A DNA stretch of 64,000 bases from Pantoea rodasii (GTDB lineage: Bacteria > Pseudomonadota > Gammaproteobacteria > Enterobacterales > Enterobacteriaceae): contig NZ_MLFP01000008.1 of the NCBI RefSeq assembly GCF_002095465.1, positions 140,281 through 204,280 on the forward strand, given 5' to 3'. The position numbers and the translations under genes were made by a program. Within the stretch, counting starts at the first letter, position 1. The number at the start of each line of letters is the position of its first letter. Below are positions 18,662 to 27,937 of the stretch, piece after piece. The notes beneath the pieces were generated by a model. It did not search any database, was not told the DNA's origin, and saw only the letters and a program-made list of their open reading frames with translations.

Positions 18662-19564
18662 TCAGCCTGCAATCCCTTTCAGCGTAACCGATGCACCGCC
18701 GCAAACAATCACAAGGACATTATCAGCAGGGTTAAAACTGATTTTGCGATCGTACAAAAGTGAGAGTGACACACCGCATGCCGGCTCAGTGAGCACTCGA
18801 TGGTCATCAAGAAAGCGCCGACAGGCATTCAGCGCTTCATGATCAGAAACCAACACACTCCTGACATCCAGTCGGCTGGCGACGTTAAAAGCGTTTTCAC
18901 ATACCTGGCTTGCAGCCAGCGTCGTTGCTATACCGCTGACCTTATCAAGGCGCACCAGCTTGCCCGCGTTAAGCGAAGCGTTAAATGAGGCCGTACCCGG
19001 GGTTTCAACGGCGTAGACGGGAATATGGTCAGACTGGTGTTTCTCCAGCCCCTGAGCGATACCGGACAGCATACTTCCGCCCCCAACGGAAAGTATAACC
19101 GCATCAGGTTTTAACCCGTCGCTAATAACTTCATCCACGATTGTGCTGATACCTTCCCATAAAAGTGGATGATCAAATGGGTGCAGATAGATCACTTCAT
19201 CCGTCGCCAGTGACCGGGCATAATCATTCGCCTCACTCCATACTTTCCCGTGCACAATAAGCCTGGCACCCTCCTGCTCAATAAGCTGTTTTGCCCTGGC
19301 AGGCGTGCTTTCCGGCACAACGACAGTAATCGGCAGCCCCAGTTTGCGGCCGCTATGTGCCACCGCTATTCCTGCATTTCCTCCGGAGGAACTAATAAAT
19401 GCTGTTGCGCCTCTTTCCGCATAGTAGCGACAAATTTTTGCTGCGCTCCTGAGCTTAAACGATCCCGTAGGCTGGGAAGATTCCATTTTAAGCCAGACAT
19501 TACACCCGCCATGATGACTTAATGGCAGAGAATGAATGAGGGGAGTCCGGATAGCTATTTTCAT
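18662..19564 (-). CDS. PLP-dependent serine/threonine dehydratase-like enzyme
   Basis: A 300-residue fold-type II pyridoxal-phosphate enzyme. The Schiff-base lysine lies in PTGSFKLRSA, the phosphate and substrate loop is SSSGGNAGIA, and the PLP phosphate-binding glycine loop is SVGGGSMLSGIA. It continues to the C-terminal CGGASVTLKG segment. This set fits L-serine/L-threonine ammonia-lyases of the mammalian SDH type (about 300-330 residues, no regulatory ACT domain), which release ammonia and pyruvate or 2-oxobutyrate. Substrate choice cannot be fixed. The ATG follows AAGGAT. Cytosolic. It converges on the SIR2 gene with a 277-base gap and has no pathway partner nearby. Confidence 0.88.
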   Translation of the reverse strand: MKIAIRTPLIHSLPLSHHGGCNVWLKMESSQPTGSFKLRSAAKICRYYAERGATAFISSSGGNAGIAVAHSGRKLGLPITVVVPESTPARAKQLIEQEGARLIVHGKVWSEANDYARSLATDEVIYLHPFDHPLLWEGISTIVDEVISDGLKPDAVILSVGGGSMLSGIAQGLEKHQSDHIPVYAVETPGTASFNASLNAGKLVRLDKVSGIATTLAASQVCENAFNVASRLDVRSVLVSDHEALNACRRFLDDHRVLTEPACGVSLSLLYDRKISFNPADNVLVIVCGGASVTLKGIAG

Positions 19565-19849
19565 GAGTTTGATCCTTATGATTTCTCACGCTAATAAAGG
19601 GAAAACGTGCAGGCTGAGGTACACATACATCATAAGGGGTATAAGCCTGAAGGAGTGGATACAATAGATAATGAAAGCACCGGTTACAGTTCAGTTTTGA
19701 CAAGGTAAATGTGCGCCGTGCTCGCTCATTACGAACATCTGTTTGCGTGTCGTTCCGCTCTGTGCCAAATATGGAAGTAGTTAATATCAGTTTGTGTGGG
19801 TCAACGAGGAGCAGATCAACTCTGTTCTGCCTATTAGACAAGCTGGATG

Positions 19850-20093
19850 AAGCGACCTGAGTCGCTTCATTCGGGAGCCTCCATGCCGCCGTACTTCTTG
19901 AGCCAGGTGTTAAAGGTGGCGTCTGAAATAGCATGCTTGAGACAGAATTCCCGGGCGGAGATCACGGCTTCGGCTTCGCGGAGGATACTGATGATCTGTT
20001 CGTCGGCAAATCACTGATTCATGCGGATGTTCACATGAAACTTATGAAGACATTGCTGACATCGCGGTGTATTTATCAATGGGGAGCAGGTCA
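19850..20093 (-). mobile_element. IS3-family remnant (orfA fragment and one end)
   Basis: On the minus strand a decayed orfA reads MNQ-stop-FADEQIISILREAEA, then REFCLKHAISDATFNTW, typical of IS3-family OrfA (IS1222-like) HTH proteins. A stop replaces the fourth codon and the frame ends after GGMEAPE. The outer end at 20093 reads inward as TGACCTGCTCCCCA, the same terminus as the remnant at 25586-26492. Only one end is present. Confidence 0.75.
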
Positions 20094-21527
20094 ATACCTG
20101 TATGTGACGCTTACGAAATTTGCCACGGATCATTGCAAGGAGGACTTCATCAACCGCTAACGGCGGCTCCTGTACCTGTGGCTTCGCAGCGACCTCAGAA
20201 GCAATGCCGATGAACGGCTTGCACGCTTACACCGATGCATGTCCGTGTCGGACGCTGGAGCATCCTCCTGTTCCTTGGCCCATCAACGTGAACGATGAGA
20301 CTGAAATCGGGATGCAACCCATAAGGCTGACCTCCCATGGATTACACCTAAAGGCCGCGGCGTAGTGTCAGCACATGGCACACCTAGGCTATGAACATCA
20401 TCTGATGTGATGTGGCAACGGCATCAGCACTGCGGGCAGGAGAGTCCTGTGATATTGACCGTCCCCGCTTCCGGTCTGAAGGCCGTTTCTCCGGAGCGAT
20501 ACGCGCCTTAAGCATGTGTTCTGACGGTACAAAGTATGGCCCGGTGGAAGAACACCGGATCTAAAGCCTGGCATAAGATGCTTTTTAGCGCCAGCAGCGG
20601 ACAGTCACTCTATTGGAGATGGTCATTTGCAGATAACGTATCGCTTAAATTTTCAGTACAAATTTCCCGGTGATGTTTCTGTCGGCAAAAGGAGACTTTA
20701 TGGGAATCAGTGGAGATTTCACGCATCAAAACATGCGACCGGTTACTGATAAAAAGTGACTGCATAATTCCGGGGCACATCGCATATCCACTCAATCCGG
20801 CCGCAATATGTTTGCTCAATACGAAGCGCGCCACCTCCAGCGCTGTTGTGCTCAGAACCGCTGTCCTTCAGGACGACAGCACCTGCGGCGTGCGCGGCGT
20901 CAGCTGGACAGAGTTCCCGCAGATCGCGGTGTAAACTCCTGGCAGAGGGCTGGCTTACAGGGAAATATACACCGGAAGTGACGGATTACCGGCCGGCCCG
21001 TGAAGTTGCAGAATCATCCCCTGTCCTGTGCAAGGTTCAACTGCGTAACTCGGCGACTTTCTGACATTCCGTGGTTGCCCGGAGGATCCTGCCGGGGCAA
21101 GTGCCCGTATAGTGCTAAGCTCTTTGAGCTGGCAGGGAAAGGCATAATACTTTAATGACTCCTTTGCGCCCTTTAGCTCCCGCTAAGGTTTTTTTCTTAT
21201 CACGGCTTCTCTGTGCCAGACGGGGTCATGCTGTTAGCCCGCTGCACGGTCATAGCAGTGTCACCAGATGCACACCGCGAAGGCATCAGCCGTTCGCCTG
21301 AATATTCCAGTCAGGTATGATGACTGAGTTTACGACCCGTCAGCCAGATGCGAAATGGTGCATTCCCGGCTCCGTTACGCGCCTCGGCATAACGGGTACG
21401 TAAGACTGAAACTGCCATGAGAAGCCCTCGACGCAGGAGGTATGGCAGGAAGGATGCCGGCACGGGCTACAGTTTATTTACCCCTGGTGAATAGGGAGAA
21501 GATAATCCCATACCGGCACCGTTTAAT
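20094..21527. other. Long stretch without a supported gene
   Basis: No frame has both a ribosome binding site and a recognisable product. Codon use looks random on both strands. I regard it as decayed DNA. Confidence 0.4.
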
Positions 21528-21800
21528 TTAGCACATCGGCGTTCCGCTGCCACCGACCGGTGCGGCAGCATCTGATTCAGCCCGCATCCAGATGGCCTGC
21601 CGGGTAAGCCAGAACCCGGGTGAGTGAAACACGATCCCCAGCTGCTCTGCCAGAGTCTGCGTCACTGGCAGACGACCCGCCAGAAAAGCCCAGGCGATAT
21701 CACTTTCCAGCCCGCTACGGTCACAAAGCTGCGTCACGGAAATCTCGTATTCAGTCAGAAGATAAGCGAGAAAGCGTGCGGGAGAGGTGTGGCCATCCAT
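21528..21800 (-). CDS. HigA/VapI-like helix-turn-helix protein
   Basis: A 90-residue protein with a GAGGT ribosome binding site before ATG 21800. The layout PARFLAYLLTEYEISVTQLC, then SGLESDIAWAFLAGRLPVT, then LAEQLGIVFHSPGFWLTRQ matches the HigA antitoxin fold, in which an XRE helix-turn-helix is followed by the S-x-x-FWL-x-x-Q signature. No higB-like toxin frame is found next to it, so it is an orphan antitoxin-like regulator or a relic of a toxin-antitoxin pair. It diverges from the GNAT gene at 21992. Confidence 0.7.
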   Translation of the reverse strand: MDGHTSPARFLAYLLTEYEISVTQLCDRSGLESDIAWAFLAGRLPVTQTLAEQLGIVFHSPGFWLTRQAIWMRAESDAAAPVGGSGTPMC

Positions 21801-21991
21801 AGTTTACCTCGGGAGGTTAAAGTGGAGTTTCATCCAGATTAAGCTGTCCGTCAGATGTGTCATAGCAGACCTGTGCCAAGAGCGGACATCACGAATTCAG
21901 CACAAACTGTAACGTAAGTCTGACGGGAGTCAACTTGCAAACTGAGTAATTAATAATATAACTGGCTAAGGAAATCACTCGGGAGTGCCTA

Positions 21992-22558
21992 ATGCGACTT
22001 GAAACTGAACGGCTTCTGTTGAGGCCAGTAAGAGAATGTGACCTGATTGACTTGTTTAGAATTTATGGAGACCCGGCAACAAATACATTTAACCCCGCGG
22101 GCCCTTATCCGGACATTGATCATGCCAGAAATGTGCTGAAACATTGGTTAAGGCACTGGACTAATTATGGATTCGGATGCTGGGCCATTGCTGAGAAACT
22201 CACGCCTTCATCCATTATAGGTTTTGGGGGGCTGACTCTTCGAAGCTTAGAGTTCTTTACTGTGAATAATCTCGGCTACAGGTTAGAGACCGCTGTATGG
22301 GGAAAAGGTTATGCAACTGAATTTGCCAGGTTTTCTGTGGACTATGGATTCAGACACCTGGATCTGCAGGAAATTTCAGCTACTGTCAGAGCGCATCATC
22401 TTTCGTCGCAAGGTGTGCTGAAAAAGTCCGGTCTCCGCTTTATCAGAGAAATTCACGACGTAGAAAATGCTTCGCCTAGCCTATTGTACTCCATTAAGAA
22501 AAATGAATGGCTGGGAAACTCATGTTCGTTACAAGCTGTAGACCGTATACAAGGCTAG
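21992..22558 (+). CDS. GNAT-family N-acetyltransferase (RimJ/RimL-like)
   Basis: A 188-residue acetyl-CoA-dependent acetyltransferase. The start at 21992 follows GGGAG. It opens with the family signature ETERLLLRPVRECDLIDLF. The central strand GFGGLTLRSLE is followed by LGYRLETAVWGKGYATEFAR, where the acetyl-CoA pyrophosphate loop (Q/R-x-x-G-x-G/A, here VWGKGYA) sits, and then DLQEISATVRAHHLSSQGVL and KSGLRFIRE, as in RimJ/RimL and aminoglycoside-type relatives. The substrate could be a protein N terminus or a small molecule. Divergent from the HigA-like gene; no partner genes. Confidence 0.88.
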   Translation: MRLETERLLLRPVRECDLIDLFRIYGDPATNTFNPAGPYPDIDHARNVLKHWLRHWTNYGFGCWAIAEKLTPSSIIGFGGLTLRSLEFFTVNNLGYRLETAVWGKGYATEFARFSVDYGFRHLDLQEISATVRAHHLSSQGVLKKSGLRFIREIHDVENASPSLLYSIKKNEWLGNSCSLQAVDRIQG

Positions 22559-22603
22559 TAAATTTTTTGATTATCGAGTTTAGATTAAAAGGTATGAGTG
22601 GAG

Positions 22604-22639
22604 AAAAAAACGCAGGTCGGCCTTAAGTCAGGCCTGCGT
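22604..22639 (-). terminator. Hairpin with minus-strand T run
   Basis: An ACGCAGG/CCTGCGT stem is flanked by seven A residues on the plus strand. Confidence 0.45.
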
Positions 22640-22728
22640 GAAAGTCTGTTACTATATTGTTATGGCGAATTCTTCAGCTCCTACAGAATCTCTTCTGAAG
22701 CAAACTTGATGCGTTTGGGCTTCGAGTA

Positions 22729-22753
22729 AAAAATGCCCGCCGTCAGGGCGGGC
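22729..22753 (-). terminator. Rho-independent terminator, minus strand
   Basis: A GCCCGC/GCGGGC stem with a 7-base loop is flanked on the plus strand by a run of A, giving a T run on the minus strand. Confidence 0.6.
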
Positions 22754-23026
22754 TAAAACACACACAGATATGAAATTCGCGACAGAAGATATCGCACCAC
22801 AACTTTAGCATCCTGCTAATGATTTTCCACGAAATTAATTTAACCATAAGAATTCTCAGTGAAATTATATTCAACGATACTATTCATTTTCAGGATAACT
22901 TTCTTAAAAACGGCTATTCCTGTGCGGGATGAAGTTAAAGTGGGGATGACTGTAGCCTGCTGCTCTAGCATTTTAAAAAAATGAAGGCATGTGAGAAAAG
23001 ATATAACATATTGATATTATTGATTT

Positions 23027-23057
23027 TAAAAGAACATCCGTAATGGATGTTCTTTAA
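23027..23057 (+). terminator. Bidirectional terminator
   Basis: A perfect 11-bp stem (AAAGAACATCC/GGATGTTCTTT) with a 5-base loop, A-rich on one side and T-rich on the other. Confidence 0.6.
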
Positions 23058-23288
23058 GTCACGAGATGTCCCTGTAAGCTTTATTGGGTCTTTGACTCAA
23101 AAAATCCCCGAGCTTGTACCAGGGTGAAATAAATTAACCATTTATATTTTTCAGATTCCAATTTTCTAATCATTAGCATAAAATATGCCCACCATAAGGT
23201 ATGGTCAACCAGTGAGGGTTAAAAAATTATTGAATATGCATCATGTGAATGGGCGGTTAATTTAATTAAGTGAGAGAGACATATCGTT

Positions 23289-23603
23289 ATGATTTTGCTA
23301 GACGAAGACAAATACACCATATTTTACAATAGGTTAGATCTGACAAATGAAAACCCTCTGCTATCCCGTGCATACTTAATTCAGACTCAGGAAATTATTG
23401 AGTTACTGTCTGATTTTAATCAAAAAGTTCAAAATAAGCCGCTACCTGATATCGATAGGTTAAGAAAAATAGCAGAACTCGCATGCTGTGTTTGGGATCT
23501 TCGCATTCAGGCACTCCCCCATCAAACACAACCATCAGAGGAGCGAAGAATAATGGATAGTCACAAGCTAAGAAGTATGGCTAAAACGATAGGTCTGGAT
23601 TGA
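23289..23603 (+). CDS. Hypothetical protein upstream of the YmgA/AriR-like pair
   Basis: A 104-residue frame starting MILLDEDKYTIFYN, with GAGAGAGA about 9 bases upstream of the ATG. It is charged, mostly helical and soluble, with two adjacent Cys (ELACCVWDL). Not recognised. It sits 160 bases upstream of a YmgA-like gene on the same strand and may be co-transcribed, which would make it a possible extra member of that module. Its AT-rich codon use resembles its right-hand neighbours. Confidence 0.5.
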   Translation: MILLDEDKYTIFYNRLDLTNENPLLSRAYLIQTQEIIELLSDFNQKVQNKPLPDIDRLRKIAELACCVWDLRIQALPHQTQPSEERRIMDSHKLRSMAKTIGLD

Positions 23604-23764
23604 GTGTACAGCTGAAATACTCCGTGTTGTCTCACAGTGATGTTGGTCAGGACCATTATCCGGGAACAGAAAATGTGTGAATGAAGCTTACATGGGTATA
23701 CTATTACGCTTCGACACCGTATTCGTATAAGCGCCATGTATTGACTCTAACTGGAGGTACCTCC

Positions 23765-24040
23765 ATGTACCATGTTGTCGACGATGACGGATTGACAGAT
23801 ATCATTATTGGCGAGGCTGTAATGTATATCCTTGATGGTAAAATGCCCATTACCCGGGCTGCACTGTTGCTACAACTTGAGAGCATTTTGATGACTGAAA
23901 ATGATGCCAGAAGAAAGCAGGCAACATTTTCCGCCATTTCTCTGGTGAAGGATTCCCTTTCTGGTAGCCCCCCCATAAGATCTGCCGATAAAAAGGATTT
24001 TCTGAGGCCAGAACATCCTAACCCAGCGACTCGGCACTAA
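23765..24040 (+). CDS. YmgA-like connector-family protein
   Basis: A 91-residue protein starting MYHVVDDDGLTDIIIGEAVM at 23765, with GGAGG 7 bases upstream. The core TDIIIGEAVMYILDGKMPIT is followed by LLLQLESILMTENDARRKQA. It matches the ymgA of the operon at 50 kb (TDIVLGEAVVLLL) and, more closely, the broken copy at 33190-33479 (TENDDRRKK). The tail is basic and Ser/Pro-rich. The next gene is AriR-like, so gene order copies ymgA-ariR. Presumed small cytoplasmic effector of the Rcs/biofilm pathway by family; not tested here. Confidence 0.75.
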   Translation: MYHVVDDDGLTDIIIGEAVMYILDGKMPITRAALLLQLESILMTENDARRKQATFSAISLVKDSLSGSPPIRSADKKDFLRPEHPNPATRH

Positions 24041-24096
24041 TATTATCTGTATCATCATTGATTTATTAAATGTGGCGACATGAGGTATTGAGAAAA

Positions 24097-24350
24097 ATGC
24101 ACCAGAAAAGTAATGAGCAAGACATGCTTAGACAGTTCAATATGGAATGCCAGTCATCTTTCCCTGAAAGAGAGTTGCTTAACAGTATTGCCTTGCAGCT
24201 CATAAACAAAGGAAGTCGTGTAACTCATAAAAGCCTGATCCTTCAGATATTGACTGAGCTGGAACTTGAAAAGGACAACAAAAAAAGGACTTACTTAGAA
24301 GTACACTCGAGATGGTGGTGGGTGGTACCCCAGATGATGAAGGTTTTTAA
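24097..24350 (+). pseudogene. AriR/YmgB-like connector protein, frameshifted near its end
   Basis: The frame starts MHQKSNEQDMLRQFNMECQS and keeps the AriR core: ERELLNSIALQLINKGSRVT, HKSLILQILTELELEKDNKK. After EV (about 24304) the open frame leaves the family. One base more gives LLEMVVGGTPDDEGF and a TAA at 24348-24350, the expected AriR ending (compare LEIVVGKTPDDQEF at 51153). Without correction the frame runs on to 24426 with an unrelated tail. Restored length is about 84 residues. It follows the YmgA-like gene at 23765. It may still be partly functional if the tail is dispensable. Confidence 0.7.
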
Positions 24351-24401
24351 CCGGCTTCTTTTGGTAAACCTGGAAGAATTTATTGGTAAAACGACGATGG
24401 T

Positions 24402-24599
24402 TCAGTGCAACTTTGCGGACATGTGACGTATGGCCAGTTGGCATAACTCGCGTGTGCTAAGGTCACTGGTACGTATGCTCAGGGAGTATAAGCCATAGAT
24501 AATATCCTGTACCTGAACCGATTGTCCTTGCTGCAGTAGCTCCGTCGTTACCTTACCAATTATTTGATCCATGTGCAGATCTCGTTTATTCAAAGACAC
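24402..24599 (-). CDS. Small connector-family protein, paralogue of the 55.6-kb ORF
   Basis: A 65-residue protein from GTG 24599, with AGGAG 5 bases upstream. It reads MSLNKRDLHMDQIIGKVTTE, LLQQGQSVQVQDIIYGLYSL and CQLAIRHMSAKLH. It aligns end to end with the frame at 55597-55797 (MHQAVAVALKQLLHPGEAV, AIRLLAKKLN). The helix plan LL-x-x-G-x-x-V-x-x-x-x-I is that of the YcgZ/YmgA/AriR families, so I place it as a further divergent member. It is convergent with the AriR-like gene at 24097, whose uncorrected frame overlaps its 3' end. Confidence 0.65.
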   Translation of the reverse strand: MSLNKRDLHMDQIIGKVTTELLQQGQSVQVQDIIYGLYSLSIRTSDLSTRELCQLAIRHMSAKLH

Positions 24600-24955
24600 A
24601 CTGTCTCCTGAATCTAGGATGTAACATTATTATAACACCCCTCCCTTAAAAAACCTGGCAAACCACGCCACTCGATACCCTCCATAAATGCCAGCCCTTA
24701 TAATCCTGTCAGCGACATGAACATGTCCCATTGTTTCTAGCATTTTCTTTCATTATAGAAAATTGCTTAAGAAAAATTATTGTCTATTACGGCTTGAAAC
24801 AGGAGTTAACCAGCAACCGACGACAGTACTGTGTCGCAGAAGCGAGTATGCGATGTATACTCTCCATGTGCAGAAAATCCGTTGAATGTCTATGTGTAAA
24901 GTGCTTCCTTAACTTCACGGTGTTATATTTCTATGAGAAGAGCGTAACAGCATTT
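24600..24955. other. AT-rich intergenic stretch
   Basis: No gene is supported; the plus-strand frame at 24731-24964 is AT-rich noise without a ribosome binding site. It probably carries the promoter of the minus-strand gene at 24402-24599. Confidence 0.35.
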
Positions 24956-25201
24956 CTATGTTAAATTTTCGGGCTTCGTTAGTATGAATCTGATTACCAA
25001 CCACAGCAGATAAATACCCAACAGTAATTGTATCGTCCGGACTGACCATCCAGGATAGCGACATGCATGGCGTTCACGCTCATCAGCCTCCGCGATGACC
25101 GGATCGGCATTCTGTTTTCTTTTTTTCGGTCTTAAATCTAGCCAGATAGACACCATCCCGGCTAATCCTGCGAAAATTTTCAGCATTATGAGCTCAGCCA
25201 T
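24956..25201 (-). CDS. Small membrane protein with two segments
   Basis: An 81-residue frame, MAELIMLKIFAGLAGMVSIW, then a basic cytosolic-type loop RPKKRKQNADPVIAEADERE, then a second hydrophobic stretch IQLLLGIYLLWLVIRFIL. Two membrane segments with a charged loop between. It begins 19 bases after the stop of the gene at 25220-25483, so the two are very likely one operon. Family not recognised. Confidence 0.6.
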   Translation of the reverse strand: MAELIMLKIFAGLAGMVSIWLDLRPKKRKQNADPVIAEADERERHACRYPGWSVRTIQLLLGIYLLWLVIRFILTKPENLT

Positions 25202-25219
25202 ATCTGGCCCCCTCCTTAC

Positions 25220-25483
25220 TTAAGGAAAAAACCAGTCCAGTACGGCGATCAGCCCCACTATCAGCGCCACTAAAGCCGCTCCAGTTGAAAATGGGGGTTC
25301 GCTGGCCTGCTCCTCGTTACGGATGTCATGGAATCGGGCCAGCGCGCAATGAGCATTCGGGGCGTTTAATTCTTGAGACTGCTTTGAGTATCCCCATTCC
25401 CGGAGAAAGGCGGCACCACCTTTATCGTTCCCCTCCAGGGCGTTGACATGATTGCCCTTTTTAAAAAAACAGTAATCTGGCAT
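25220..25483 (-). CDS. Small tail-anchored membrane protein
   Basis: An 87-residue protein. ATG at 25483 (MPDYCFFKKGNHVNALEGND) is chosen because CAGGAGA lies 6 bases upstream; the frame is open 13 codons further. The N-terminal two thirds are soluble, and the C terminus is one membrane segment (ALVALIVGLIAVLDWFFP), so the protein is probably tail-anchored with its N terminus in the cytosol. It is first in a two-gene operon with the membrane protein at 24956-25201. No function recognised. Confidence 0.6.
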   Translation of the reverse strand: MPDYCFFKKGNHVNALEGNDKGGAAFLREWGYSKQSQELNAPNAHCALARFHDIRNEEQASEPPFSTGAALVALIVGLIAVLDWFFP

Positions 25484-25585
25484 GGCTTTCTCCTGAAACA
25501 CTGTGGCATTCAGCAATAACATAGCCGAACATTGCCGGTATCGTACAGATAAGCCTGACGTTAATGTGTCAGACTGTTGTCAATG

Positions 25586-26492
25586 TGACCTGCCTCCGGT
25601 ATCAGATACAATCGTCAGTTAGTCATGTTGGATCCTTCATTCTCTGAATTATCCTTTCTCCAGCCCGCTGCAAATTCAGACGGCGTCAGATAATTCAGTA
25701 TCGAGTGTGGCCGACACTCATTACAATCTGTACGCCATTCACTGAGGGTTTTTCTGGCATGGCTGACATCACTGAACCAGTGCTCATTCAGGCACTCATC
25801 GCGAAAGCGTCCGTTAAAACTCTCAATAAATCCATTCTACGTTGGCTGATACGCAACCCTGCTCAACAGCCCACTGATCGAGTGCACGGCAGGTAAAATC
25901 CGGATCCTAATCGGTTCTTATCGTCGCCGGATAACTACGAAACAGCGCACTGCTGTCCAGAAAACGCGTTACCTGAGCGCGTGAAATGCCGAAAGCGGTG
26001 GTGTTCTTCAGGCATTCCTTCGTGAAATCATCCACTTAATCCGGAGACCGCTGGCAAGTGCATCCCTGACCAGTTTTCTATCGACGAGGTCAGGTTCGGC
26101 GCATCCGGGCGCAGAAGCTGCCAGATACGCCGTTAACCAACGCGTCGGCGTTCAAGCGCCATCTCATTGATACGTCCAGAAAACTGTAAATCAGCAGCCG
26201 GACGCCGGGCCGCATTACGGTGGTGGCTTCTTGAGACGGGTGTTCTCCTCTTAAAGTGACCTGAGCCGCTTCACTTCGGGAGCATCCATGTCGCCGGACT
26301 TCTTGCACCAGGCGTAAAAGATGGCGTCTGAAACAGCATGCTTGAGGCAGAATTCCCGGGCGGAAATCCCGGCTTCTCGAAGGACACTGATGATCTGTCC
26401 GTCGGCAAATCGCTTCTTCATGGGGATGCTCTAATGTGACTTATGAAGAAATTACTGACATCGCGGTGTGTTAATTAATGGGGAGCAGGTCA
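25586..26492 (-). mobile_element. Degenerate IS3-family element (IS1222-like)
   Basis: Both ends start TGACCTGC (25586 inward, and 26492 inward on the other strand as TGACCTGCTCCCCA). On the minus strand orfA starts at 26420 with MKKRFADGQIISVLREAGIS and AREFCLKHAVSDAIFYAWCK. The end of orfB at 25615 keeps PHSILNYLTPSEFAAGW. The span is about 0.9 kb against an expected 1.2 kb, and stops and shifts break both frames, so the element is internally deleted and dead. It shares its end with the smaller remnant at 19850-20093. Confidence 0.8.
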
Positions 26493-27041
26493 CTGCTTCA
26501 ATAGCTAAATCAAGAAACGAAAGCGTCTGTTGCTTTTGGTAAAATTTTATGATGACTACGAAAATTCGGTAATTATTTCAGTTCATCAAGCCGGTTTTCA
26601 AGACCGGATTGTTCAGCGTGAAGAGAAACCATACATACATTTATATGAGATTTTCGTCTCTGAAATGGTGTCTCTTTGAAGGGGATACCTCATTCGAAGA
26701 ATAATAGCTAACTCAGGACACTATCTGTTTCAGATTCAATGTGCGTTTATCCAATAGCAGGCCATCAGCTAAGTCTGAGCTGGTACAGCTCTGCGTGAAG
26801 ATTATGACCGTCTGTATGTGTCACTTACTTTTATGAGTGAATTCATCTCGCTGATTCAGTGCTTCGTCATAGTGCGTGGAGGGCAATACCGCCGCCCGCG
26901 CTATTAACTCCCGCGACCTGGAACCTTTTTGAATTACGTGACACATCGGTTCTGGACTGTTTCTCTGTTCGCTATCCATAACTTACATTGAACATGCAGG
27001 AGCGCTATCCTTAAGGTTCCGGGTGCAATGATAGGAACAAA
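26493..27041. other. Intergenic stretch, no supported gene
   Basis: No reading frame with a start signal. The last 100 bases before 27042 should carry the promoter of the DUF2913 gene. Confidence 0.35.
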
Positions 27042-27644
27042 ATGGATAAAGGTAATCTCAACATCAGTCATCTTGCGTGGTGCGCGCTGGTCGCCCTCCA
27101 CACGGCTCGCCAGGATGGCCAGGCTAACTCGCCCGCTCAGGACAACCTGTTTCTGACCCGCTGGTTCGCGTTGGCGGAGAAACAGCGTCGGTTTACCCGC
27201 GAGTTAGCCAGCGACATCAGTTGGCTACTGAGGGAAGGCCGCGAGAAAGGCCTTCGCGCTGATCTGCCGGGCAAGCTGGAATACCTGTGGCGTGCAGGTA
27301 ACGGCAGCCTTCTGGATCAGAATGACCTGTTTCGTCTGCAGCACGCCCTTCATGCGGTAAAGATGAGCGGCTGGATTTACATGGTCCTGGCCGGCAGTGA
27401 GTGGTGTGGACGGCGCCAGCTGCGTCTAAGCTCATCGGTATCCGGCGTGTATCTCTGCCGCAGTGCGCTGGACAACGGGTTTAATGAAAATGGACAACAA
27501 ATAATACCATTATCGGCGCGCCTCACCGGTGATCTGCCAGCGCTGGACGCCATACTTAAGCGTTCGGGCTGGCGTCGGGTGCCAGTTAAGGGTGAGGATG
27601 CGTTACTGCACCAGTTGCTGGCAATAGATTTTAACGATGCGTGA
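27042..27644 (+). CDS. DUF2913-family protein
   Basis: A 200-residue cytosolic protein with AGGAACAAA just before the ATG. It follows the DUF2913 pattern as I remember it: LAWCALVALHTARQDGQANS, PAQDNLFLTRWFALAEKQRR, SDISWLLREGREKGLRADL, KLEYLWRAGNGSL, then LCRSALDNGFNENGQQIIPL. Length fits that family, which occurs in enterobacteria and vibrios, often on plasmids or islands. No catalytic residues are known. No neighbour suggests a role; the next gene is a convergent EAL phosphodiesterase. Confidence 0.72.
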   Translation: MDKGNLNISHLAWCALVALHTARQDGQANSPAQDNLFLTRWFALAEKQRRFTRELASDISWLLREGREKGLRADLPGKLEYLWRAGNGSLLDQNDLFRLQHALHAVKMSGWIYMVLAGSEWCGRRQLRLSSSVSGVYLCRSALDNGFNENGQQIIPLSARLTGDLPALDAILKRSGWRRVPVKGEDALLHQLLAIDFNDA

Positions 27645-27937
27645 AGACTAACTGAGTCTGGTGCGCGCGCATCGAGAAACTGGCATGCGCACCTTTCACT
27701 GAGTGGTGCCTCACAGCACAAGCCTTATTTAAGGTCGAACTCAGTCGGACTTTACCCAGGTTGCCGCGGAGCTGGTTCAGGGATGGCTGCTAGAATTTCC
27801 GGCATAACGTCGTTGCCACTGGAGATCTGTTTTTAGATTGGTATGCGTAAAACTGAGGCATATCAGGTATATCACCAGGACACATTCGTCAGATAATAAG
27901 AAGTCTTGTGTAGAGGCCAGCCCGATGTAATAACCGT

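Larger units (their letters stand above)
22559..23288. other. Intergenic stretch with three hairpins
   Basis: No gene is supported. Two hairpins (22604-22639 and 22729-22753) have A runs on the plus strand and so read as minus-strand terminators, and one (23027-23057) is bidirectional. No gene upstream of them on the minus strand is recognisable. Confidence 0.5.
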
